Below are positions 35,565 to 44,009 of a stretch of DNA of 64,000 bases, in pieces (the stretch's first letter is position 1; every line of letters begins with the position of its first letter). The notes beneath the pieces are model-generated. The model was not told the origin of the DNA. It saw nothing but the letters and a program-made list of their open reading frames with translations, and did not search any database. Source of the DNA: Streptomyces exfoliatus (GTDB lineage: Bacteria; Actinomycetota; Actinomycetes; Streptomycetales; Streptomycetaceae); contig NZ_JNZP01000008.1 of the NCBI RefSeq assembly GCF_000725545.1, positions 62,001 to 126,000 of the forward strand. The letters are read 5' to 3'. The translations under genes were made by a program, and so were the position numbers.

Positions 35565-36938
35565 ATGCCGTCGCACCCCATGGAGGAACCACTGCGCCAG
35601 TTGTACGCCTCGCTCCGGCTCCGCAAGCGCCCCGAGGACACCGCCCAGCTGATCCAGGACCTGTACACCGCCCGTGGGATCACGCCCGACGCGGCGACCG
35701 CGGCCGCGCTCGAGAAGGCCGCCGCGCACTCGCTGAGCCGGACGTGGCACGGGTACACCTCCATGCTGGAGGACTTCGCGCGGCCCGTCGGCGCGCAACG
35801 CCAGCTCGGGCGGGCCGCGAGCCTGTTCGCCACCGTGCCCGACCTCCCCGAGGCGGCGGGCGAGGACCCCGCAGAAATCGAGGCGGTGATCCGGCGGGCC
35901 GGCGAGGAGATCCGGCGGCAGTACGGCGAGAACGACTTCGGTCTCGACCGGCTGAACCGGGAGGAGCGGGCCGAGGCCGGCATCGGTGACCTCTCCAAGC
36001 GCCAGTACAACAAGCGGTTCCGGCTGCTGCGGCGGATGGAGGCCAAGCTGGCCCGGCTCCTCCACGAGCAGCGCCGGTACGAGGTCGTCGTCACCGGAAA
36101 GGGCGCGCTCGCGCACGCCCTGCCGTACGAGCTGTTCGCCGAGGACCCTGACACGGCGGCCTTCGTCGCGTATCTCACCGCCCGCGCGCACATGCGGAGC
36201 GTCTTCACGAACGGCAGGCAGCGCCGGCCGTACGACGAGGTCGCGGACGCGCTCTTCCAGCGGCTGCGCGCGGCGGAGGAACGGACGAACTGGTACGCGG
36301 TGGCGCACGTGCATCCGACGGCCGAGGTCCTCGGGCACCTCTCGGACGACGAGCTGGTCCGGCTCCTCGTCCGCTGGAACCGGTTCCTGCGCGAGGTCGC
36401 CGAGCTGCTCGAAGACGCCTGGAACCGCTCCTCCATCGAGGCCGCGAGCATGATCGTGCGGCGCGGCGACGACTCGTCGACCTGGAACCAGGCGGCGCAG
36501 GCCTGGAGCACCGCCCGGGCCCACTGGTTCGCCCTGATGACCGAGCTGGGCCAGCAGGAGGTCCTGGACCGGGTGTGTCCGGGCAAGGTGCCGCGGCTGA
36601 TGGCGGCGGACGTGGCGTACTGGCACCGCAGGAGCGGCGGGGGTCTGCACCCCGACACGTACGTGTGGTCGGACCTGCCCCGGCCGTGGGAGGTCCTGCG
36701 CGGGGAGGCGGAGTGCCCGCGCTCGCTGGTCGCGTCGGTCTGCAAGCGGTACGGCGTGGATCCGGTGGCGGGCGGCTGGACGGCGCCGCGGCCGACGGCG
36801 GAGGCCGTCGGGTTCCGCCGTACACCGGAACTGGTGCACGGCGTGGCGGTGGCCGACCCGCTGATGGCGAGCGCGCTGCGGTCCGCGGGCGTGTTCTCGG
36901 GGAAGGGACAGCGGGCCGCGGCGGCCGAATGGCTGTGA
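35565..36938 (+). CDS. Uncharacterised actinobacterial protein
   Basis: 457 residues from the ATG at 35565, with AGGGTGAGG upstream; a second ATG lies at 35580. It is helical and Arg/Glu-rich with no membrane segment or signal peptide. Distinct stretches are DLSKRQYNKRFRLLRRMEAK, LTARAHMRSVFTNGRQRRPY and NQAAQAWSTARAHWFALMTE. SKRQYNKRFRLLRRME and the coiled-looking helices hint at an RNA- or DNA-associated protein, but I recognise no family. It is divergent from the acetyltransferase; the tRNA-like element follows. Confidence 0.75.
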   Translation: MPSHPMEEPLRQLYASLRLRKRPEDTAQLIQDLYTARGITPDAATAAALEKAAAHSLSRTWHGYTSMLEDFARPVGAQRQLGRAASLFATVPDLPEAAGEDPAEIEAVIRRAGEEIRRQYGENDFGLDRLNREERAEAGIGDLSKRQYNKRFRLLRRMEAKLARLLHEQRRYEVVVTGKGALAHALPYELFAEDPDTAAFVAYLTARAHMRSVFTNGRQRRPYDEVADALFQRLRAAEERTNWYAVAHVHPTAEVLGHLSDDELVRLLVRWNRFLREVAELLEDAWNRSSIEAASMIVRRGDDSSTWNQAAQAWSTARAHWFALMTELGQQEVLDRVCPGKVPRLMAADVAYWHRRSGGGLHPDTYVWSDLPRPWEVLRGEAECPRSLVASVCKRYGVDPVAGGWTAPRPTAEAVGFRRTPELVHGVAVADPLMASALRSAGVFSGKGQRAAAAEWL

Positions 36939-36998
36939 GGGACCCGCCGGATAAATCGATTGCCCGGGACGACACGGCCGTCGGAGAATCACGACGGC

Positions 36999-37071
36999 GC
37001 CAAGGAAGCTCTGCGGAGGAGCGCCCGGCTCGATCTCCGGGTGGACGTAGGTTCGAATCCTGCCCTTGTCG
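36999..37071 (+). tRNA. tRNA-like sequence with 8-base anticodon loop (possible pseudo-tRNA)
   Basis: Exactly 73 bases fold as a cloverleaf. Acceptor arms GCCAAGG and CCTTGTC pair at 6 of 7 positions. The D-stem is GCTC/GAGC with loop TGCGGAG, the anticodon stem CCCGG/CCGGG, and the T-arm GTAGG-TTCGAAT-CCTGC is canonical. Odd points are A instead of U at position 8, an 8-base anticodon loop (CTCGATCT) that leaves the anticodon unclear (CGA Ser or GAT Ile), no CCA, and flanks GGC/GCC that extend the acceptor stem. It is either a decayed tRNA, perhaps an old attachment site, or an unusual RNA. Confidence 0.5.
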
Positions 37072-37137
37072 CCGCTGCCTTTCGCGGCTTCTTCGCCCGC
37101 CTCCTGACGTGCAGCACCGTCGTGTGACGCTGCACCC

Positions 37138-37429
37138 GTGAACGGTGACGAGATGGGTGTGCAGGCGCCCGTGGTGCGGCCGGGTGATCCCTATGAGGCG
37201 CTCGCGGCTCTGGAGGATGCCGTGCCCGGGCTGCGTGCGCTGCGCAGGGGTACGGCCCGAGGAGTGGAAGGTCACCGTCGGCTCCCACAACGGGGACTGG
37301 TGGCACTACGACGCCGGAGCGGTCCAGTTCACGGCGGACCTGATCTCCGGCGCCCTTCAACCCTGGGGGCTCCCCCGGGTGCGACCCGAGGCCGTGGCTG
37401 TCGGCGGGGGTACGGGCGGGGAAGCGTAG
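37138..37429 (+). pseudogene. Frameshifted small gene
   Basis: A GTG at 37138 opens a frame encoding NGDEMGVQAPVVRPGDPYEA and on through LAALEDAVPGLRALR. Around 37246-37262 the protein-like reading moves to the +1 frame: PEEWKVTVGSHNGDWWHYDA, then GAVQFTADLISGALQPWGLP, ending at 37429. Neither frame alone is protein-like throughout, so a one-base shift or a sequencing error splits the gene. The product is unknown. It lies 66 bp from the tRNA-like element. Confidence 0.5.
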
Positions 37430-37442
37430 GCTCCCCGCCCGT
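37412..37442. terminator. Bidirectional terminator
   Basis: ACGGGCGGGGA (37412-37422) pairs perfectly with TCCCCGCCCGT (37432-37442), loop 9 bases, between the frameshifted gene and the convergent msrB. Confidence 0.65.
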
Positions 37443-37447
37443 CGCCC

Positions 37448-37855
37448 TCAGTTCTCCTGCGGCTCCAGCCGCAGCGAGATCGAGTTGATGCAGTACCGCT
37501 GGTCCGTCGGGGTGGGGTAGCCCTCGCCCTCGAAGACGTGGCCGAGGTGCGAGCCGCAGCGGGAGCAGCGGACCTCGGTGCGGAGCATGCCGTGGGAGCG
37601 GTCCTCGATCAGTTCGACGGCGGAGCTGTCCTTCGGGTCGAAGAAGGACGGCCAGCCGCAGTGGGACTCGAACTTCTCGTTCGACGTGAACAGCTCCGCG
37701 CCGCAGGCCCGGCAGGAGTAGACGCCCTTGGTCTTCGTGTCGGTGTACTCACCGCGGAAGGCGGGCTCGGTGCCGGCCTGGCGCAGGACCTGGTACTCCG
37801 CCGGGGTCAGCTCGGCGCGCCACTGCTCGTCCGGCTTCTCGACCTCGTACGACAT
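37448..37855 (-). CDS. msrB: Peptide-methionine (R)-S-oxide reductase MsrB
   Basis: 135 residues from an ATG at 37855 with GAGGAG upstream. The zinc site is CRAC (YSCRACGAELF) and CSRC (EVRCSRCGSHLGHVFEGEG), the substrate region is ESHCGWPSFFDP and the catalytic Cys lies in QRYCINSISL. It reduces methionine-R-sulfoxide in proteins using thioredoxin. The gene follows murC by 10 bp on the same strand, so the two are cotranscribed; this links repair of oxidised protein with cell-wall synthesis only by position. Confidence 0.95.
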   Translation of the reverse strand: MSYEVEKPDEQWRAELTPAEYQVLRQAGTEPAFRGEYTDTKTKGVYSCRACGAELFTSNEKFESHCGWPSFFDPKDSSAVELIEDRSHGMLRTEVRCSRCGSHLGHVFEGEGYPTPTDQRYCINSISLRLEPQEN

Positions 37856-37865
37856 CGTTCGCTCC

Positions 37866-39266
37866 TCAGTTCGCCTCGATGTGGGCGAGGATCTTCGGAC
37901 CAAGGTCCGTGACGTCTCCCGCGCCCATCGTGAGAACGAGATCGCCGGGGCCGGCCATTCCCGCCACGACCTGCGGCACCGTGGCCGCGTCGGCGGAGGA
38001 CACGGCCGTCACGTCGGCGCCCGCCGTCCGCGCGGCGGCGATGATCAGCTCGCTGGTGATGCCGGGGATCGGGTCCTCACGGGCCGGGTAGATGTCGAGG
38101 ACGACGGACGCGTCGGCGAGGGCCAGCGCGTCGCCCATCTCCTTGCCCAGCTCCTGGGTGCGGGAGAAGAGGTGCGGCTGGAAGACGACGAGGAGCCGGG
38201 AGGCTCCGGCTGCGCCCCGCATGGCCTCCAGGTCGGCGGTCATCTCGGTGGGGTGGTGCGCGTACGAGTCGATGACCTGGACGCCCTTGGCCTCGCCCTT
38301 GAGCTGCAGGCGGCGGCCGACGCCGGTGTAGGCGGTGAGGGCCTGGGCCAGCTCGGCCGGGTCGATGCCGACGCGGGCGCCCGCGGCGAGGGCCGCGGCG
38401 GCGTTGTGGGCGTAGTGGCGGCCGGGGACGGAGACGGTGAAGGTGTGCTCGACGCCGTCGAGGGCGACCGTCACCTCGCTCTTCATCCCGTTGGGGACGA
38501 TCTTGAGGATGCGGGCGTCGGAGTCCTCGGTCTCGCCGACCGTGACGATCTCCAGGCCCTCGCGGTCCGCGACCCGGCGGGCGAGCTCGCGGGCGCCCGC
38601 GTGCTCGCCGACGACCAGGGTGCCGCCGGGGCGGATCTTGGCGGTGAAGGCCTCGAAGGACTCGTAGATCTCGTCCATGGAGGCGTAGTTCGCGTGGTGG
38701 TCCAGCTCGACGTTGAGAACGATCGCGACCTCGGGGTCGTACTTCTGGAAGCTGCGGTCGCTCTCGTCGGCCTCGGCGACGAAGACCTCGCCCGCGCCGT
38801 GGAGGGCGTTGGTGCCGGGGCCCGCGAGGTCGCCGCCGATGGCGTACGAGGGGTCGAGGCCCAGTTCGGTGAGGGCGACGGCCAGCATGGAGGTGGTCGT
38901 CGTCTTGCCGTGCGTGCCGGCGACGGCGATGGCGCGCAGTCCGTCCATGAGGGAGGCCAGCGCGTCCGAGCGGTGGACGACGGGGATGCCGAGTTCGGCG
39001 GCGCGCGCCAGCTCGGGGTTGTCGGCGCGGATGGCGCTGGAGACGACGACGGCCGAGGCGTCGTCGGCGAGGTGCTCGGCGGCGTGGCCGATGTGCACCG
39101 TGGCGCCGAGGGCGCGCAGCGACTCGGCGGTCGCGGACTCCTTGGCGTCGCTGCCTGCGACCTTGGCGCCGCGCTGGGCGAGGATCTTCGCGATGCCCGA
39201 CATTCCGGCACCGCCGATGCCGATGAAGTGCGGCCGTTCCATGGCGGTAGGGATGGCGGGTGCCAT
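37866..39266 (-). CDS. murC: UDP-N-acetylmuramate--L-alanine ligase MurC
   Basis: 466 residues from an ATG at 39266 with GGGGAGAGA upstream. Features: HFIGIGGAGMSGIAKILAQR nucleotide-binding start, AVAGTHGKTTTTSML P-loop, EADESDRSF, NVELDHHANY and SYAHHPTEM. It adds L-Ala to UDP-MurNAc in peptidoglycan synthesis. In this lineage murC stands outside the division and cell-wall cluster, as here. msrB follows in the same transcript. Confidence 0.96.
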   Translation of the reverse strand: MAPAIPTAMERPHFIGIGGAGMSGIAKILAQRGAKVAGSDAKESATAESLRALGATVHIGHAAEHLADDASAVVVSSAIRADNPELARAAELGIPVVHRSDALASLMDGLRAIAVAGTHGKTTTTSMLAVALTELGLDPSYAIGGDLAGPGTNALHGAGEVFVAEADESDRSFQKYDPEVAIVLNVELDHHANYASMDEIYESFEAFTAKIRPGGTLVVGEHAGARELARRVADREGLEIVTVGETEDSDARILKIVPNGMKSEVTVALDGVEHTFTVSVPGRHYAHNAAAALAAGARVGIDPAELAQALTAYTGVGRRLQLKGEAKGVQVIDSYAHHPTEMTADLEAMRGAAGASRLLVVFQPHLFSRTQELGKEMGDALALADASVVLDIYPAREDPIPGITSELIIAAARTAGADVTAVSSADAATVPQVVAGMAGPGDLVLTMGAGDVTDLGPKILAHIEAN

Positions 39267-39410
39267 GCGGATCTCTCCCCGGGTGCGTTTCGTGCGTGGA
39301 CACACGTCTCATGCGGGTCGTGCGGTCGTGCGTGTGCATGCCCGCATGAAGCGTGGAAGCCCCCAGCCTAGTGGCTGCCGTGGTGCGGCCCGGGGCGCAT
39401 CGGGTCCGCC

Positions 39411-39442
39411 GGGTCCGCGCCCCCTGCACGGGGCGCGGACCC
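39411..39442 (-). terminator. Terminator of the 39453 gene
   Basis: GGGTCCGCGCCCC (39411-39423) and GGGGCGCGGACCC (39430-39442) form a 13-bp stem with a 6-base loop, directly after the stop codon at 39453 on the minus strand. Confidence 0.7.
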
Positions 39443-39452
39443 GGCCCGCCCG

Positions 39453-39923
39453 TTACTCGCTGTGGGCGAAGAGCTTCAGGACGGGGACCCCGACCTTGTG
39501 GCGGGCCCGGGAGGCCCAGTCCCGGTGGAAGAACTCCTCCACGTAGTGCGGAGCGGTGAGCACGATCACCTCGTCCGCCTCCGATTCGTCGACCACCGCC
39601 TTCATCTTGTTGAGCGGGTGGTCCTCGACGACCTGCCCGACCGCTTCACAGCCGGCGTCTCTCAGGGCCTGGAGCGAGTGCTCCAGGGCCTGCTCGGCGG
39701 GGATCCGGGCCTCCTTGCCCTCCGGTTCGTCGCCCTCGCGGGCGGCTTCCTTCAGTTCGCCCATGGCCACGTCGTCGATGGCACGCAGCAGTACATCGGC
39801 CTGGTCACCACGCGGCTGCATCAGAACGATGAACGACACGCCCTCGTCGCCGTGCAGCGTGGTGACGAACTCCACGTCGACGGACGTCAGGGGCTTCTCG
39901 ATCATCAGAACGCTTGTGAACAC
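39453..39923 (-). CDS. Universal-stress-like conserved protein
   Basis: 156 residues if started at the GTG at 39923, which has AAGGG upstream; an ATG at 39905 lacks one. The C-terminal part resembles an Usp/nucleotide-binding fold: HSLQALRDAGCEAVGQVVED, then KMKAVVDESEADEVIVLTAP, and a final HKVGVPVLKLFAHSE. The N-terminal part (SVDVEFVTTLHGDEGVSFIV) is less clear. The function is unknown. It is upstream of murC on the same strand but ends in its own terminator. Confidence 0.75.
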   Translation of the reverse strand: MFTSVLMIEKPLTSVDVEFVTTLHGDEGVSFIVLMQPRGDQADVLLRAIDDVAMGELKEAAREGDEPEGKEARIPAEQALEHSLQALRDAGCEAVGQVVEDHPLNKMKAVVDESEADEVIVLTAPHYVEEFFHRDWASRARHKVGVPVLKLFAHSE

Positions 39924-40029
39924 CTCAGGAGCCCTTCTGCGGAAACCATCCTTCCCCGTGCCCGCACGGGGTCTGCGACAGTAAGTGTGCCCAGCGGACG
40001 GTAAGCGGAACGACAAATTCCGCCGATTG

Positions 40030-40809
40030 TCAGATCCGACGGTAGCGGGTGAAGAGGAACCCGTCCTGCTCCAGCAGAGAAGCCACCTGGAAGCGTGTCG
40101 GGACGGCCACCGAAGGGCCCCCGGCGATCCGCTGGGCGTCACCCGCCGTCATCGTCGGCGAGAGGGTCAGACACAGCTCGTCGAGGACTCCCGCGGCCAC
40201 GAACTGGCCGAGCAGCCGGGGGCCGCCCTCGGTCAGCTGCCGCCGCAGCCCGCGCTCCGCGAGCACCTCCTTCGCCCGGGCCGGCTCCACGCCCGCCCCG
40301 TCGCCCGCGACCAGCACCTCGGCGCCCGCGTCCCTGGCCGCCCGTACCCGCTCGGCGGGCGCGGCGGCCCCCGTGAGGATCAGGGTCGGCACCAGGGGCC
40401 CGGTGAAGAGCGGAAGCGAGAAGTCCAGGTCGAGCGAGGCGCTCACCACGGCGATGGCCGGCGCCGGGCCCTGCCCCGCGGCGGCGCGGCGGGCGGCGAA
40501 GGCCTCACGCGCGCGTGCCGGACGGTAACCCTCCAGGCGTACCGTTTCCGCACCGACCACGACGACATCGGCCAGACCCCGCAGGGTGCCGAAGATCCGC
40601 ATGTCCGCGTCGGAGGAGAGCGGCTGGGAGCGGCCGTCGTGCTGACCGGCCCCGTCGAGGGACGAGACCATGTTGGCCCGCAGCCAGGTGGCCCCGGCGG
40701 GCAGCTCGGGATAGGCGTAGGCGTCGGCGAGCCGATCGAGGGACCAGTCCTCGCCCCCTGCCTCGGTCTCGTGGGCTGTCATGTCCGTCACAGGGAGCAG
40801 GCGTCGCAT
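40030..40809 (-). CDS. Pyrimidine reductase family protein (RibD C-terminal domain)
   Basis: 259 residues. The RibD-C/DHFR-like fold is shown by WLRANMVSSLDGAGQHDGRS, DADMRIFGTLRGLADVVVVG with AETVRLEGY, and QLTEGGPRLLGQFVAAGVLD. Riboflavin-type reductases use NADPH on a pyrimidine intermediate. There is no deaminase domain and no rib genes nearby, so the substrate is unclear. It is divergent from zapE with 36 bp between starts. Confidence 0.85.
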   Translation of the reverse strand: MRRLLPVTDMTAHETEAGGEDWSLDRLADAYAYPELPAGATWLRANMVSSLDGAGQHDGRSQPLSSDADMRIFGTLRGLADVVVVGAETVRLEGYRPARAREAFAARRAAAGQGPAPAIAVVSASLDLDFSLPLFTGPLVPTLILTGAAAPAERVRAARDAGAEVLVAGDGAGVEPARAKEVLAERGLRRQLTEGGPRLLGQFVAAGVLDELCLTLSPTMTAGDAQRIAGGPSVAVPTRFQVASLLEQDGFLFTRYRRI

Positions 40810-40831
40810 CCTGGCAGTCTGACATGGCGCT

Positions 40832-40837
40832 TACAGT
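40832..40837 (+). promoter_or_regulatory. -10 element for a leaderless start
   Basis: TACAGT lies 8 bases before the GTG at 40846; no properly spaced Shine-Dalgarno exists. Confidence 0.45.
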
Positions 40838-40845
40838 GGGGAACT

Positions 40846-41931
40846 GTGTCGACCCGTGCCCTCACCGAAGCCGCTTCCGCCTCAGCGGCCCCGCTCTCGC
40901 TGTGCTCCCGAGAGCCCCACGTCCCCGCCGACCGCCTCGTCGCGGAGATGGTGCCGCCGCCGCGCTTCGACTCCGTACGGTTCGACACGTACCTCCCGGA
41001 CCCCCGCCAGCCCAGCCAGACGGACGCCGTCAAGGCGCTGAGCCAGTTCGCCGAGGGCCTGGGCGGAGCGCACGCCACCGGCGCGGGGAAGCGCCGCTGG
41101 TTCGCCAGGAAGCCGGCCGCCCCGACCGGCCCGCGCGGGGTCTACCTGGACGGCGGCTACGGCGTCGGCAAGACCCACCTCCTGGCCTCGCTCTGGCACG
41201 CGACCCCCGCCGAGCCCGCGCTCAAGGCCTTCGGCACCTTCGTCGAGCTGACCAACCTGGTCGGCGCGCTCGGCTTCCAGCAGACGGTGAAGACGCTCGG
41301 CGAGCACCGTCTCCTCTGCATCGACGAGTTCGAGCTCGACGACCCGGGCGACACGGTCCTCGTCTCCAGCCTGCTCGGCAAGCTCGTCGAATCCGGCGTG
41401 GCGCTCGCCGCGACCTCCAACACCCTCCCGGGCAAGCTCGGCGAGGGCCGCTTCGCCGCCGCCGACTTCCTCCGCGAGATCCAGGGCCTCTCGGCCCACT
41501 TCATGCCGCTGCGGATCGACGGCGAGGACTACCGCCACCGCGGCCTGCCCGAGGCCCCGGCCCCGTACTCCGACCAGATCGTCACGGAGACCGCGTACGC
41601 GACGCCGGGCGCCTCGCTCGACGACTTCCCGCACCTGCTCGAACACCTGGCCAGGGTCCACCCGAGCAGGTACGGCGCGCTCACCGACGACCTCAGCGCC
41701 GTCTGCCTCACCGACGTGCGGCCGGTCCCCGACCAGTCGACGGCGCTGCGGCTCGTCGTCCTCGCCGACCGGCTCTACGACCGCGAGATACCCGTCCTCG
41801 CCTCCGGTCTCCCCTTCGACAGGCTGTTCAGCGACGAGATGCTGAACGGCGGCTACCGGAAGAAGTACTTCCGGGCGATCTCCCGGCTCACCGCGCTCGC
41901 CCGCGACGCGAAGAGCCTCGTGGCGCAGTAA
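40846..41931 (+). CDS. zapE: Cell division protein ZapE (AFG1-like ATPase)
   Basis: 361 residues from a GTG at 40846, apparently leaderless. The AFG1/ZapE ATPase core has Walker A LDGGYGVGKTHLLASLWH, Walker B HRLLCIDEFELDDPGDTVLV and an AATSNTLPGKLGEGRF sensor. The C-terminus has the family pattern RALSRLT-like (FRAISRLTALARDAKSLVAQ). In Proteobacteria it destabilises FtsZ rings; the role in Streptomyces is less clear. It is divergent from the RibD-type reductase. Confidence 0.9.
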   Translation: MSTRALTEAASASAAPLSLCSREPHVPADRLVAEMVPPPRFDSVRFDTYLPDPRQPSQTDAVKALSQFAEGLGGAHATGAGKRRWFARKPAAPTGPRGVYLDGGYGVGKTHLLASLWHATPAEPALKAFGTFVELTNLVGALGFQQTVKTLGEHRLLCIDEFELDDPGDTVLVSSLLGKLVESGVALAATSNTLPGKLGEGRFAAADFLREIQGLSAHFMPLRIDGEDYRHRGLPEAPAPYSDQIVTETAYATPGASLDDFPHLLEHLARVHPSRYGALTDDLSAVCLTDVRPVPDQSTALRLVVLADRLYDREIPVLASGLPFDRLFSDEMLNGGYRKKYFRAISRLTALARDAKSLVAQ

Positions 41932-41964
41932 CTTGGGGCCGTACCCGATCGAAAGGGATCCACC

Positions 41965-42390
41965 ATGGCCACCGTGCGCCACGCACACACCGTCTGGCAG
42001 GGCGACCTCCTCAAGGGTTCCGGGGTCGTCACCCTCGACTCCTCCGGTCTCGGCTCGTACGACGTCTCCTGGCCGGCCCGCACGGAGGAGCCGAACGGGA
42101 AGACCAGCCCCGAGGAGCTCATCGCCGCCGCGCACTCCTCCTGCTTCTCGATGGCCTTCTCCAACATCCTGGCCAAGGCCGGCAACCCGCCGACCCGCCT
42201 GGAGACCAAGGCCGACGTCACCTTCCAGCCGGGCGAGGGCATCACGGGCGTCCACCTGACCACGCGCGGCGAGGTGCCGGGCCTGGACGCGGACCAGTTC
42301 CAGTCGCTCGCCGAGGACGCGAAGAAGAACTGCCCGGTCAGCCAGGCGCTCACGGGCACGACGATCACCCTCACCGCCGAACTGGTCTGA
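41965..42390 (+). CDS. OsmC-family peroxiredoxin
   Basis: 141 residues, ATG start with GAAAGGG upstream. The two OsmC cysteines are in place: AAHSSCFSMAFSNILAKAG and KKNCPVSQALTGTTITL; TSPEELIAAAHSSC is the family signature. It reduces organic hydroperoxides. It begins 33 bp after zapE on the same strand and may share its transcript. Confidence 0.92.
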   Translation: MATVRHAHTVWQGDLLKGSGVVTLDSSGLGSYDVSWPARTEEPNGKTSPEELIAAAHSSCFSMAFSNILAKAGNPPTRLETKADVTFQPGEGITGVHLTTRGEVPGLDADQFQSLAEDAKKNCPVSQALTGTTITLTAELV

Positions 42391-42442
42391 ATCTGACCCC
42401 AGGTCAGAACACGCGCCACATGAGGCCGTTGTGGCCCGCATG

Positions 42443-42500
42443 GTTCACGTGTCACCACAGTGCGTGATACACACATGCGGGTCACACGTCACAGCACAGC
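42443..42500 (+). promoter_or_regulatory. Repeated (G)TCAC motifs upstream of the PhoX gene, possible PHO box
   Basis: GTTCACGTGTC (42443-42453) and GGGTCACACGTCACAGC (42479-42495) resemble PhoP direct-repeat units (GTTCA-type), but the spacing is irregular. PhoP control would suit an alkaline phosphatase; the match is weak. Confidence 0.35.
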
Positions 42501-42537
42501 ACACACCTGTCCGCCAACAGGAAAAGTGGGTTGCCTC

Positions 42538-43899
42538 ATGTCCGCGACACGACGTCAGATCCTCTCCCGCACCGGCGCGGCCGCCGCCGGGATCGCCTTC
42601 ACCGGCGCCGTCTCCGAACTCTTCGCCGGCAGCGCCGTCGCCGCAGGGAGCCGGGGCGGCTACGGCCCCCTCGTCCCCGACCCGGCCGGACTCCTCGACC
42701 TCCCGGCGGGTTTCCGCTACACGGTCCTCTCCCGGCAGGGCGAACCGCTCCGCTCCGGCGAGGGCCTCGTCCCCAGCAATCCCGACGGCATGGCCGCCTT
42801 CGCCGGCCGCCGCGGCAGGACGCACCTCGTCCGCAACCACGAGAACCGGGTCACCGGGAAGATCGGCGTCCCGACCGTCCCCGGTCTGACGTACGACCCG
42901 GCCGCCAAGGGCGGTTGCACGGTGCTCACGCTCGACGGGCGGAACAACGTCCTCGACGAGCGCGTCGGCATCGCCGGTACGGCCGTCAACTGCGCCGGCG
43001 GGCCCACCCCGTGGGGCACCTGGCTCACCTGCGAGGAGACCGAGGACAAGGCCGGCACCAACGGCTACGCCAAGGACCACGGCTTCGTCTTCGAGGTCGA
43101 CGGCGCCGACCCGCACCGCACCGGAGCCGTCCCGCTCACCGCGATGGGCCGCTTCCAGCACGAGGCCATCGCCGTCGACCCGGCGAACGGCATCGTGTAC
43201 GAGACGGAGGACGCCTTCCAGCAGCCCTTCGGCCTCTTCTACCGCTTCCTCCCCGAGCGGCCGCTCGGCGGCACCGGCTCGCTGCGCGCGGGCGGCGCCC
43301 TGGAGGCCATGCGGGTGCCGGGCGTGCCCGACCTCTCGGTGATCCAGGAGACCGGCGCCCGCTTCGAGGGCGTCGAATGGGTCCCCGTACCGGATCCGCA
43401 GGCGGTGGAAACCCCCATCAGACTCCAGGACTTCGGGCCGAAGGGCATCACCCACGCGCAGAAGCTGGAGGGCTGCTACTGGGGCGGGAACGCCGTGTAC
43501 TTCGTGTCCTCCTTCGCACGCGTCAAGGACGGCTCGGGCGCCACCCACTTCGGACAGGTCTGGAAGTACGAGCCGCACCGGCGCCGCCTCACCCTCGTCG
43601 TCGTCTTCGGCCCGAGCACCGACATCCAGCTGCCGGGCGAGTCACCGGACAACATCTGTCTGGCGCCGACCGGGGGCCTGATGGTCTGCGAGGACGGCGA
43701 CGGGGCGCAGCACGTCTACGGGGTGAACAGGAAGGGCGAGGTGTACGCGGTCGCCCGGGGCGCACGGAACATCGGCACCCCGGAGGCCCCGGAGTGGGGC
43801 GAGTTCGCGGGCGTCACCTTCTCCCCCGACCTGCGGACGATGTACGTGAACTGCTACACCCCGGGTACGACGTTCGCGGTGACGGGACCCTGGTGCTGA
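42538..43899 (+). CDS. Tat-exported PhoX-family phosphatase (DUF839)
   Basis: 453 residues from an ATG at 42538. A twin-arginine signal (ATRRQILSRTGAAAAGIAFT) precedes a PhoX/DUF839 beta-propeller: LVRNHENRVTGKIG, GTWLTCEETED, GRFQHEAIAVDP and GLMVCEDGDGAQHVYGVNRK near the end. PhoX enzymes are Ca/Fe-dependent alkaline phosphatases outside the membrane; the Tat route fits cofactor loading in the cytoplasm. Possible PHO-like repeats lie upstream. Confidence 0.88.
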   Translation: MSATRRQILSRTGAAAAGIAFTGAVSELFAGSAVAAGSRGGYGPLVPDPAGLLDLPAGFRYTVLSRQGEPLRSGEGLVPSNPDGMAAFAGRRGRTHLVRNHENRVTGKIGVPTVPGLTYDPAAKGGCTVLTLDGRNNVLDERVGIAGTAVNCAGGPTPWGTWLTCEETEDKAGTNGYAKDHGFVFEVDGADPHRTGAVPLTAMGRFQHEAIAVDPANGIVYETEDAFQQPFGLFYRFLPERPLGGTGSLRAGGALEAMRVPGVPDLSVIQETGARFEGVEWVPVPDPQAVETPIRLQDFGPKGITHAQKLEGCYWGGNAVYFVSSFARVKDGSGATHFGQVWKYEPHRRRLTLVVVFGPSTDIQLPGESPDNICLAPTGGLMVCEDGDGAQHVYGVNRKGEVYAVARGARNIGTPEAPEWGEFAGVTFSPDLRTMYVNCYTPGTTFAVTGPWC

Positions 43900-43937
43900 G
43901 CTGAGCTGAGTCGAGCCGAGCCGGTCCGGTGACGGGT

Positions 43938-43983
43938 GGTCGCGCTACGCGCGTCGCGCGCGTAACGCGCTCGTAGCGCGACC
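43938..43983 (+). terminator. Terminator after the PhoX gene
   Basis: GGTCGCGCTACG (43938-43949) pairs perfectly with CGTAGCGCGACC (43972-43983); the CG-alternating loop can pair further. Confidence 0.7.
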
Positions 43984-44009
43984 GCCCCGCACCGAAAACG
44001 AACGCTTGC

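Noticed and set aside
36939..37447. Integrated mobile element
   Set aside because: There is no integrase, excisionase or direct repeat in the window; only the tRNA-like element and a frameshifted gene are seen.
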